Shown here: positions 1-5,382 of the stretch, piece by piece
How the letters are laid out: every line of letters starts with the position of its first letter
How positions within the stretch are numbered: the first letter of the stretch is position 1
Program-made: the position numbers and the translations under genes
Source of the DNA: Tannerella sp.
GTDB taxonomy: Bacteria; Bacteroidota; Bacteroidia; Bacteroidales; Tannerellaceae
Direction: 5' to 3'
Assembly (NCBI GenBank): GCA_031263835.1
Contig: JAISEZ010000252.1
Coordinates: 1-5,382 of the forward strand
Length of the DNA: 5,382 bases
Notes under the pieces: generated by a model
What the model saw: only the letters and a program-made list of their open reading frames with translations
Told to the model about the DNA's origin: nothing
Databases searched by the model: none

Positions 1-1491
1 TAAGCGCATCAGGGGCCAGAGATAATCGGCAGTCGTCGTACTCCCTGCATTATTGGCTGCCATTTTTTCGTAATGAACCAGCTTTTTCGAATAGTATCCG
101 GTATATCCATCCCATGGGGAACGCGGTTTCCCCGGCTGGTTTTCAACGTGTTTATATACGCCCGGATCAGTACCCAAAACCGATTCTTTCTGCCTGAACC
201 AGATGCCGCCGTCGAATCCGAGATGGGCATAAAAACGCGGCTCACGGTCGAAGTTCTGCTGTACGGTTGTGTAATCTTTGCGGATATAATAAAGGTGAGC
301 ATCATCCCCGGCACGCAGGGCAAGCAGATCGACGCCCTGCCAGTCCCTGTCTTCTTCTATGGGAATGCCATGACTGGTATGATACTGCTGTACAATTTTC
401 AGCGCAGGACATAAAGAAGCGCTTATCACATAATTATCGGGATAAAGATCTTTGTCCACATTTTGCATTGACGCTAATTGTATGTTGTTTATATCGTCCG
501 AAGTAGTTTGTGTGTTCACCCAGATCTGTTCGGTATTACTGAATTTATAGGTAACGGAACCGCGGATATTCATCTCCCGTTTGATCGTATCCGACCAGTT
601 GGATGCCGACGGGAACTCAAAGAGCCGGTGGTTGGTTTCGTGGCAGAGAAGTATGGCTTCGCGGCAAGCGGTTACTGCCGAATTCCATTTCGCTATTTCT
701 TCTTCCGCACTCAGTCCCGTAGCGAACAGGGGCGTACCGTCATGATTCCTCAGCGTACTCTGGTCATCGTTGTTATTGAACAGGGGACTGGCGGCATAAA
801 CCAGAACCTTCGCCTTAAACGCCGAAGCAATGGGCCGGGTGATGCGTCCGAGATCCTGTGAGGGGCTTTCTACTCCCAGGGGCAGCAGCGGGATCGCTTC
901 GTCGAGCAGTCCGACGATATGTGCGAAACATTCGTCCACCGTATTGCGCGAGACCCTTACCTCATCTACGTCTGCCGTGATCGGCAGATTGTCCCTTATG
1001 ATCGGAACCGGCCCCCATTTGCGTACCAGATGAAAATGATAGAAAGCTTTCAGGAACAGCACTTCGCCTGTCCAATGTTCGCGTTCCTCTTCATTGATCA
1101 TATCCGGCACCGATTCGACATTCTCAAGAAAGACGTTACAGACACGTAGTGCCTGATACATTTTTTCCCAGTCGTCGTCAACAGGATTTGCCGCATTTTG
1201 TAATCCGCGGGCGATACGGAACGTGCCATCGAAAATACTGCTGGTAGCTACGGAACTCAATAACAGCCCATATTCATCGCCACCCAAAAATTCGGGCGCT
1301 GTGGTTCGATTATTACGGGGCATATACGAATAGCATGTGTACAAATATTTTTTTGCCTCCGAACGCATGGCAAAAGCATATTCTATGGTTGCCAGACGGT
1401 CGTCGGGCACCAGGTCAAGATAGTCCGAGCAGGAACTAAGCATCATAATGGATACCAGCAGTCCTGCGATTTGTTTTTTCTTAAGTAACAT
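1..1491 (-). CDS. SusD/RagB-family nutrient-binding outer-membrane lipoprotein (3' end beyond window)
   Basis: Surface glycan- or peptide-binding lipoprotein that caps the SusC transporter encoded just upstream. My translation of the minus strand gives 497 uninterrupted residues up to the left edge. Residues 1-21 form a lipoprotein signal: KKK at 4-6, a hydrophobic core, then the lipobox LSSC with C21 as the lipidated cysteine. The SDYLD that follows is the acidic stretch usual for surface export in Bacteroidota. Family landmarks are GEVLFLKAFYHFHLVRKWG (142-160, the SusD TPR helix), GRITRPIASAFKAKVLVYAA (215-234) followed by SPLFNN, SLCPALKIVQQY (359-370), and DREPRFYAHLGFDGGIWF (415-432). 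The last visible residues, ADYLWPLMRL, begin the conserved RLADLYLLYAEA-type segment, so I infer that roughly 100-150 residues are missing. The start is fixed by an in-frame TAG six bases upstream (1495-1497). The gene lies 30 bp behind susC and is surely co-transcribed. Family assignment is firm; the ligand is unknown. Confidence 0.97.
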   Translation of the reverse strand, partial: MLLKKKQIAGLLVSIMMLSSCSDYLDLVPDDRLATIEYAFAMRSEAKKYLYTCYSYMPRNNRTTAPEFLGGDEYGLLLSSVATSSIFDGTFRIARGLQNAANPVDDDWEKMYQALRVCNVFLENVESVPDMINEEEREHWTGEVLFLKAFYHFHLVRKWGPVPIIRDNLPITADVDEVRVSRNTVDECFAHIVGLLDEAIPLLPLGVESPSQDLGRITRPIASAFKAKVLVYAASPLFNNNDDQSTLRNHDGTPLFATGLSAEEEIAKWNSAVTACREAILLCHETNHRLFEFPSASNWSDTIKREMNIRGSVTYKFSNTEQIWVNTQTTSDDINNIQLASMQNVDKDLYPDNYVISASLCPALKIVQQYHTSHGIPIEEDRDWQGVDLLALRAGDDAHLYYIRKDYTTVQQNFDREPRFYAHLGFDGGIWFRQKESVLGTDPGVYKHVENQPGKPRSPWDGYTGYYSKKLVHYEKMAANNAGSTTTADYLWPLMRL

Positions 1492-1521
1492 AATCTAATA
1501 TTTCTTTAAGTTCGACATAAT
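1492..1521 (-). promoter_or_regulatory. susC-susD spacer with 7-codon mini-ORF and AT-rich start region
   Basis: The 30-bp gap has no promoter-like or terminator-like structure, which supports one transcript for the pair. No Shine-Dalgarno match precedes the susD ATG; the sequence AAAGAAATATTAGATT is A/T-rich, as is common in Bacteroidota. A mini-ORF (MSNLKKY, then TAG) starts at 1518, three bases after the susC stop codon. It ends at 1495 in the same frame as susD and six bases short of its ATG. It could couple translation of the two genes or be a remnant of a longer susD N-terminus; chance is also possible. Confidence 0.5.
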
Positions 1522-4500
1522 TTAATTGAATGTAATGTTCAGGCCTACGTTAAATACCCTTTGTATGGGATACCCCAGGCCGTTACCCGCCATTTCGACA
1601 TCCCAGAGCTTAAACTTGCTGAAAAGCAGTAAATTCGTTCCACTCAGATAGAACCTTAGATTGCCTATATGGAATTTTTCCTGCCATTTGCCGGGAATGG
1701 TATAACCGATCTCAGCCTGCTTAAGGCGAAGGAACGTACCGTCGCGCATGAAATAAGTACTGCGCTGTATGTTGTTGCTGTTAAGCTGATAGTCGAGGCG
1801 CGGCCAGAGTGCATAGACATTCTGATTCGTTTCCGACCAGTAATCGTCGGCAAATGATTTGATCAGCTGGGTCTCATTCTGGAAAGGCGCAATACTCGGA
1901 GTGTTCGAGGTCGGTTCGACATTCAGCCAGAACGATTCGTTGCCAAGTCCCTGCAGAAACATCGAAACGTCGAATCCCTTGTAGCCCGCCGACAGGGCGA
2001 GGCCATAGACGATTTCGGGCGAGGTGGGATTTCCTATAAACACCATGTCGGCTGCGGTTATTACACCGTCACCGTTCACATCGGTATATTTGAGATCGCC
2101 GCCGCCATATTCGCTGCCGAAATCCTGGGACGGAGAGTTGCGCGCTTCATTATCGTCCACAAACAGACGTTCGGCGATGTATCCGGTTTGCAGGTTTAAT
2201 TTGCGTCCGGCATGAAGGCGCCATGGTTCGGGATAATCCGGCTCTTCGTAAACTTCGTAGCGACTGGTGGCATACGTAAAGTTCAGGCGTGCGGAAGTCC
2301 AGAGATCCCTGTTCCACGACTGGTTATAATCCATTGCCAGGTCAAAGCCCCGTCCGGAGGCTTCGCCGATATTCGCCCGTACGGGATACTGCGTATCAAG
2401 TCCCATGGTCGCAGGGATTGATGCGCGTGTCATAAAGATATTACGGCGGTATTCGGTGAAATATTCGGCGGTGAGATTCAGCTTGTTCCACAGGCCGAGT
2501 TCGAGTGCGTAATTCTGTTTTTTCGCCACTTCCCAGGTGATGTTATCATCGGCATACTGACGAATGGAAACTCCATTAGAAATTTCGGTGACCCTGTCTA
2601 TTCCGAATATGGCTTTTCTATCCGGATCATTCATATTGACGTTCGAGAGATAGAAAAACCGGTCGTTGTCTCTGCCGATTTTATCATTTCCGACCAGGCC
2701 GTAAGAATAGCGCAGTTTCAGGTTATTGACCACCGGTTTCATATTTTCCCAGAACTTTTCGTTCGAGATCAGCCAGCCTGCGCCAGCCGAAGGGAAAAAT
2801 CCGAAACGGTGTTTTGCCGCAAAGCGTTCCGAACCGTTATAGCCGAAATTAAATTCCACAAAATAACGGTCGTCAAAGGCATACGTCGTCCTGCCCGAAA
2901 GACCCGCATTGCGCGAAGGTATCGACAACTGCACATCGCCTGAGGTAGCCGGCGTGAGATTTTCGCGCGCCATCGTCACCAGCAAGGCTCCGACGGTGTG
3001 ACGGCCGAACGTGCGCCCGTAGTTCAGTACCGCTTCGGTGTACATCGTCGATTGAAGGTTCCTGCCGCCCGGAGCCAGATCCAGATAGGCTGTCCCCGTT
3101 TCAGGATTGGTAACTGCGGTTCTGTACCGCCCTGATGACACATCATAACCGATCACCTGATAGTAATAGGGACTGTACTGACGGTTGACACTGTAATCCG
3201 CCTGACGTGCGATATTCATCATTGCTCTGAAAGTTAATCCTTCGGTTATGAATTTTAAATCCTGTTTTAATTCCAGTTGCGCCAGCATTTGCGAACGCGC
3301 ACTGTTACTGTAGCCTTTTACCATTTCGGCATAAGGATTACGGTATGCGTTGTTAAAGTTACCGAACATGATATGGTTTACATACTGATGTTCTTCGTCT
3401 ATCGGGAAATAGGCAGGAAACATGACTGGATTCGAACGGACAATCATATTATACATCTCGGTGCCTACCGGAGTGCTGTTATCCGGATTGGGATCTACCG
3501 GCCCGGTATAATCGTCGAAATTGGCGGTAAGCCGCACGCCCAGTTCGGTTGTCTTCGTAACATCAACATTGAAATTTGTACGGAGGGTATAGTTCTTTGC
3601 GTTGATATTACTGTTGAAGCTGTTCCTTTTATCGACCTTCAGCAGACCGTTATCCTGAGTGAACGAGCCGGAAACATAATAACGCACGATTTCACCGCCT
3701 CCGCTGATATTGAGCGTAACGCGCTGGTTGGTGGTATAATCGTTCAACAGCATTTCGGACCAGTCGTTGGCCGGGAAGATGTAGGGACTGGAGCCGGGCC
3801 GCATCGTATTGTCTATTTTCTCCTGACTGTACGGAAGTTCGGCCAGCGGGTTCCGCGTAAGATACGCCTCGTTGTGCAGGCGCATGTACGTCACCGGGTC
3901 GGCAAACTTGACATTCTTCGTAGGACTTGAAACCGAATTTTCGATGCGGACAAAGACTTTTGCTTCTCCCGGACGTCCTTCCTTGGTCGTTACGAGAATT
4001 ACACCGTTAGCCCCGCGAGCGCCGTACAGGGCCGTCGCCGTAGCATCCTTCATGACGGAAAAGCTGGCGATGTCGTCCGGCTGAAGGCGGGCCAGGTCAG
4101 TGGCCGTCAGTTCCACTCCGTCGATAAGAATCAGCGGGTTGGCCATGCCGCCTTCGGCAAAGGTGGTGATGCCTCGAACAAAAAAGTCGGCATTGTCGCG
4201 TCCCGGCTCCCCGGTACGCTGATAGGCAATAATCCCCGCCACATTACCCGCGAAAGCGGTCGTCAGGTTGCTGCTCGGCACTTTCAGCTCGGCCGGGTTT
4301 ACCGTCGTGATGGACGCTACCACGCTTTGTTTCTTCTGCTTGGCAAAAGCGACCACGGTCACCTCGTCCAGTTCGCTTACATTTTCCTGCATAACAATAA
4401 CAAGGTCTTCTTTTCCCGTAAATTCGAAATCCTTGCTCTGCATACCCAAATACTTAGCGGTCAGTTTGGCGCCGACAGGCACATTGTTCATTTCAAAAAG

Positions 4501-4710
4501 ACCGTCTAAATCCGTAATAACACCCCGCGTGCTTCCATTTAACTGGATCGTGACGCCGGGTAAGACCTCGCCATCGGCATCGATGACTTTTCCTCTCATC
4601 CTCTGGCCTCCCTGCGCAAAGGCAGCAAGGGAAACACAGCTCGCAATCAGTATCAAAAGTGTTTTACCGGTTGCTTTCTTTTGTCCTAATCTTCTTAAGA
4701 TTTCTAACAT
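1522..4710 (-). CDS. SusC/RagA-family TonB-dependent outer-membrane transporter
   Basis: Outer-membrane beta-barrel that imports a glycan, oligosaccharide or peptide handed over by its SusD partner, using TonB-ExbBD energy. The length of 1062 residues is normal for the family. Residues 1-32 are a signal peptide with a basic n-region, likely cut before Q33 (AAFA|Q). Residues 37-110 are the carboxypeptidase-regulatory-like domain (RGKVIDADGEVLPGVTIQL). The TonB-box region ELDEVTVVAFAKQKK (113-127) follows. The plug spans about 128-245, with NPLILIDGVE (191-200), DDIASFSVMKDATATALYG (212-230) and ARGANGVILVTTKEG (231-245). The remainder is barrel and loops, with a calcium-type loop DVNGDGVITAAD (877-888) and the C-terminal signature FLRLKQAEIGYTIP (993-1006). 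It ends FNVGLNITFN, with one residue after the usual terminal Phe. There is no STN domain, so signalling to an anti-sigma factor through that route is unlikely. An in-frame TAA at 4726-4728 makes 4710 the only ATG start. Substrate not deducible. Confidence 0.98.
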   Translation of the reverse strand: MLEILRRLGQKKATGKTLLILIASCVSLAAFAQGGQRMRGKVIDADGEVLPGVTIQLNGSTRGVITDLDGLFEMNNVPVGAKLTAKYLGMQSKDFEFTGKEDLVIVMQENVSELDEVTVVAFAKQKKQSVVASITTVNPAELKVPSSNLTTAFAGNVAGIIAYQRTGEPGRDNADFFVRGITTFAEGGMANPLILIDGVELTATDLARLQPDDIASFSVMKDATATALYGARGANGVILVTTKEGRPGEAKVFVRIENSVSSPTKNVKFADPVTYMRLHNEAYLTRNPLAELPYSQEKIDNTMRPGSSPYIFPANDWSEMLLNDYTTNQRVTLNISGGGEIVRYYVSGSFTQDNGLLKVDKRNSFNSNINAKNYTLRTNFNVDVTKTTELGVRLTANFDDYTGPVDPNPDNSTPVGTEMYNMIVRSNPVMFPAYFPIDEEHQYVNHIMFGNFNNAYRNPYAEMVKGYSNSARSQMLAQLELKQDLKFITEGLTFRAMMNIARQADYSVNRQYSPYYYQVIGYDVSSGRYRTAVTNPETGTAYLDLAPGGRNLQSTMYTEAVLNYGRTFGRHTVGALLVTMARENLTPATSGDVQLSIPSRNAGLSGRTTYAFDDRYFVEFNFGYNGSERFAAKHRFGFFPSAGAGWLISNEKFWENMKPVVNNLKLRYSYGLVGNDKIGRDNDRFFYLSNVNMNDPDRKAIFGIDRVTEISNGVSIRQYADDNITWEVAKKQNYALELGLWNKLNLTAEYFTEYRRNIFMTRASIPATMGLDTQYPVRANIGEASGRGFDLAMDYNQSWNRDLWTSARLNFTYATSRYEVYEEPDYPEPWRLHAGRKLNLQTGYIAERLFVDDNEARNSPSQDFGSEYGGGDLKYTDVNGDGVITAADMVFIGNPTSPEIVYGLALSAGYKGFDVSMFLQGLGNESFWLNVEPTSNTPSIAPFQNETQLIKSFADDYWSETNQNVYALWPRLDYQLNSNNIQRSTYFMRDGTFLRLKQAEIGYTIPGKWQEKFHIGNLRFYLSGTNLLLFSKFKLWDVEMAGNGLGYPIQRVFNVGLNITFN
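2047..2082 (-). other. EF-hand/dockerin-like metal-binding loop in SusC
   Basis: Codons 877-888 read DVNGDGVITAAD. Ligand positions 1, 3, 5, 9 and 12 of a calcium loop are D877, N879, D881, T885 and D888. The loop is followed by IGNPTSPEIVYG. A DxNxDG loop before an IGNP-like motif is frequent in SusC proteins and lies in an extracellular loop in that family. Metal occupancy here is inferred from the motif only. Confidence 0.7.
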
Positions 4711-4721
4711 CTGAATTTCAT
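4704..4721 (-). other. 5-codon mini-ORF overlapping the susC start
   Basis: ATGAAATTCAGATGTTAG encodes MKFRC and stops inside the first codons of susC, in a different frame (offset 11). Its ATG sits directly behind an A-run (ACTAAAAAAATGAAA), a context that looks more like a normal Bacteroidota start than that of the susC ATG 11 bases later. It may promote re-initiation at susC, mark a 1-base indel in an older susC start, or be chance. Confidence 0.3.
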
Positions 4722-4822
4722 TTTTTTAGTTAATAAATAAGGTATCTATAATTTTAGCGTCGAGACTGTGAAGTCTTTCCGTCTTAAAATTCGAAGTACT
4801 GTCGAGTGAGGGCTTTCCGCCT
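4711..4822 (-). promoter_or_regulatory. Presumed promoter/leader region of the susCD operon
   Basis: This 112-bp spacer is AT-richer than its flanks (22 of 60 bases are G or C in 4741-4800). It lies between the stop of the upstream gene and the susC ATG. It holds the two imperfect repeats and hairpins described separately, then an AT-only stretch (TTATTTATTAACTAAAAAAATG) next to the start and no Shine-Dalgarno sequence. I found no convincing Bacteroides sigma-ABfr promoter: TACCTTAT at 4744-4737 is a partial match to TAnnTTTG, but no TTTG sits at the proper distance. The role as control region rests on position and dyad content. Confidence 0.5.
4750..4791 (-). other. Nested dyad: AGACT-TCAC-AGTCT hairpin inside a 7-bp inverted repeat
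   Basis: The inner hairpin (4763-4776) has a perfect 5-bp stem with a 4-base loop. It is flanked by AATTTTA (4785-4791 on the minus strand) and TAAAATT (4750-4756), which are perfect 7-base inverted repeats. The element lies about 40-80 bases upstream of the susC ATG and overlaps repeat copy A. It could be an operator or leader RNA structure. Short stems arise by chance in AT-rich DNA, so functional confidence is modest. Confidence 0.4.
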
Positions 4823-4823
4823 T
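4759..4823. repeat. Imperfect direct repeat, two copies, upstream of susC
   Basis: On the + strand copy A (4759-4785) and copy B (4801-4823) align as GTCGAG, then four extra bases only in A (4765-4768), then TGA, a variable trinucleotide (AGT or GGG), CTTTCCG, T or C, and CTT. Twenty of 23 aligned positions agree, and the copies start 42 bp apart. Copy B runs into the stop codon of the upstream gene. The pair could be a regulator-binding direct repeat, two related RNA hairpins, or remnants of a small intergenic element. Confidence 0.6.
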
Positions 4824-4826
4824 CAC
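4806..4826 (-). other. Hairpin at the stop codon of the upstream gene
   Basis: On the minus strand GTGAAGGC, loop GGAAA, GCCCTCAC gives an 8-bp stem with one A/C mismatch. The left arm includes the TGA stop of the upstream gene. No T-run follows (the next bases are TCGACAGTACTTCG), so it does not look like a standard intrinsic terminator. It coincides with repeat copy B and may act as an RNA stability or processing element, or may be only part of the repeat. Confidence 0.5.
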
Positions 4827-5368
4827 TTGATAATATTATCCGTTATATTCTCAAATCCGAACAGTGTATAGTCCACCAGTATGTTCCCTGTCGTATCGGC
4901 TGTGTCCTGCCGGTCGCGGGCGCCGTGCGGGTAATGCTCGGCGCGGTTGAGGGTTAATTGCCAGTAGCCCACAAGATCATCTTTGTTGGCGCGCAGTTTC
5001 TGACGCAGCATGTTAGCGACCACAGCGCCGAGGCCAATGACGCCGGACAGGACGGGATTCGTCACCGTCAGCGCCGTCTCGACGGCTATCAGCAGACCTT
5101 TGAAGGCGTCGCTGTCGATCACTTTGTCGGCGTCGAGGGTGAACTGACGCACGTCTTCGTCCGATTCGATCACCCACAGTTGCATGTTCAGCATGTCCGG
5201 GATTTGTTCGCTTTGGAAAATAACCAGTCCCGAATCGCCGAACAGCAGGCTCTGATTGTCCTTCACCCGGTCGATGGCGAGCGTACAGCTCTGTGCCAGC
5301 CGGTCGACTTCCGTCTGCACGGCATTCAGCAGTATCTCTTTCCGCTGCTCATCGGTAAGGGCGAGCAT
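4823..5368 (-). CDS. Uncharacterised protein with a central glycine-rich hydrophobic segment
   Basis: I do not recognise this family. The frame stays open to the right edge (visible codons ACC CTC TCT GCC before this ATG, then a partial NTG), so 5368 is the only ATG in view and the true start may be at or beyond 5383. Residues 1-40 are charged and helix-prone with no signal peptide (LTDEQRKEILLNAVQTEVDR). Residues 41-80 are mixed and beta-like (LLFGDSGLVIFQ, MQLWVIESDEDVRQFTL). Residues 91-121 are hydrophobic and small-residue-rich (for example NPVLSGVIGLGAVVANML), like a membrane-inserting or buried hairpin, followed by basic RQKLRANK. The C-terminus (131-175) is aromatic and beta-like, with GYWQLTLNRAEHYPHG (134-149) and TGNILVDYTLFGFEN (160-174). 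It reads toward susC 112 bp away, but nothing ties it to glycan uptake. Its DNA is GC-rich (35 of 60 bases in each of two lines counted). That it is a real gene is likely, from length, amino-acid make-up and the clean stop before an AT-rich spacer. Confidence 0.8.
   Translation of the reverse strand: MLALTDEQRKEILLNAVQTEVDRLAQSCTLAIDRVKDNQSLLFGDSGLVIFQSEQIPDMLNMQLWVIESDEDVRQFTLDADKVIDSDAFKGLLIAVETALTVTNPVLSGVIGLGAVVANMLRQKLRANKDDLVGYWQLTLNRAEHYPHGARDRQDTADTTGNILVDYTLFGFENITDNIIK
4829..4840. repeat. 12-bp perfect palindrome GATAATATTATC
   Basis: A perfect self-complementary 12-mer lies in the last codons of the uncharacterised gene (Asp-Asn-Ile-Ile) and adjoins the 4806-4826 hairpin. It could be an operator half of the susC control region or simply a product of AT-rich codons. 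I see no second copy in the window. Confidence 0.35.
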
Positions 5369-5382
5369 GGCAGAGAGGGTCA

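Noticed and set aside
73..1149. Several plus-strand open frames of 67-127 codons and a minus-strand 104-codon frame at 9-323
   Set aside because: All overlap the SusD coding frame, whose family motifs run through the whole stretch without interruption.
3277..3930. 217-codon plus-strand open frame
   Set aside because: It lies wholly antisense to the conserved SusC barrel and has no family-like motif; the SusC frame explains the sequence, so this is a shadow.
4268..4714. 148-codon plus-strand open frame
   Set aside because: Antisense to the SusC signal peptide, regulatory-like domain and plug; low-complexity Ser/Thr/Phe make-up typical of a reverse-strand shadow.
4737..4744. TACCTTAT as a Bacteroides -7 promoter element for susC
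   Set aside because: Only a partial match to TAnnTTTG, and no TTTG element at about -33; too weak to call a promoter.
4806..4826. Intrinsic terminator after the uncharacterised gene
   Set aside because: The hairpin is not followed by a T-run; the nearest T-rich tract (ATTTTA) is about 18 bases further on.
1..5382. tRNA, CRISPR array, insertion sequence or attachment site
   Set aside because: No regularly spaced repeats, cloverleaf-like sequence, transposase motifs or terminal inverted repeats were seen on either strand.

Overview
The window looks like a piece of a Bacteroidota (probably Bacteroidales) chromosome. It carries a SusC/SusD outer-membrane nutrient-uptake pair on the minus strand, with the AT-rich, Shine-Dalgarno-poor start regions usual in that phylum. 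By eye the base composition is moderate, with coding stretches from about 40 to 58% GC and a clearly AT-richer spacer upstream of susC. The genus and the transported substrate cannot be read from the sequence.

Layout, in transcription order (right to left, all minus strand). (1) 5382-4823: a gene for a protein of at least 181 residues that I do not recognise. It has a charged N-terminal half, a glycine-rich hydrophobic stretch and a beta-like C-terminus, and its frame is still open at the right edge. (2) 4822-4711: a 112-bp AT-rich spacer with an imperfect direct repeat and two hairpins, the most likely place for control of the transporter operon. (3) 4710-1522: a complete SusC-family TonB-dependent transporter of 1062 residues. 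(4) 1521-1492: a 30-bp spacer with a 7-codon mini-ORF. (5) 1491-1: a SusD/RagB-family surface lipoprotein. Its first 497 residues are present, and it is cut by the left edge at the start of the conserved C-terminal RLADLYLLYAEA-type motif.

How they work together: in this family SusD is a lipid-anchored lid that sits on the SusC barrel, captures a glycan or peptide outside the cell and passes it to SusC, which imports it using TonB-ExbBD energy. The short spacing and shared strand indicate co-transcription. No glycoside hydrolase, protease, sulfatase, ECF sigma/anti-sigma pair or hybrid two-component regulator lies inside the window, so substrate and regulation must be judged from flanking DNA. 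The 181-residue gene is not an evident part of the uptake system.

No tRNA, rRNA, CRISPR array, insertion sequence or attachment site was seen. The uptake pair is ordinary. The less-explained parts are the paired repeat/hairpin leader before susC, the unrecognised upstream protein, and mini-ORFs placed directly before both susC and susD.
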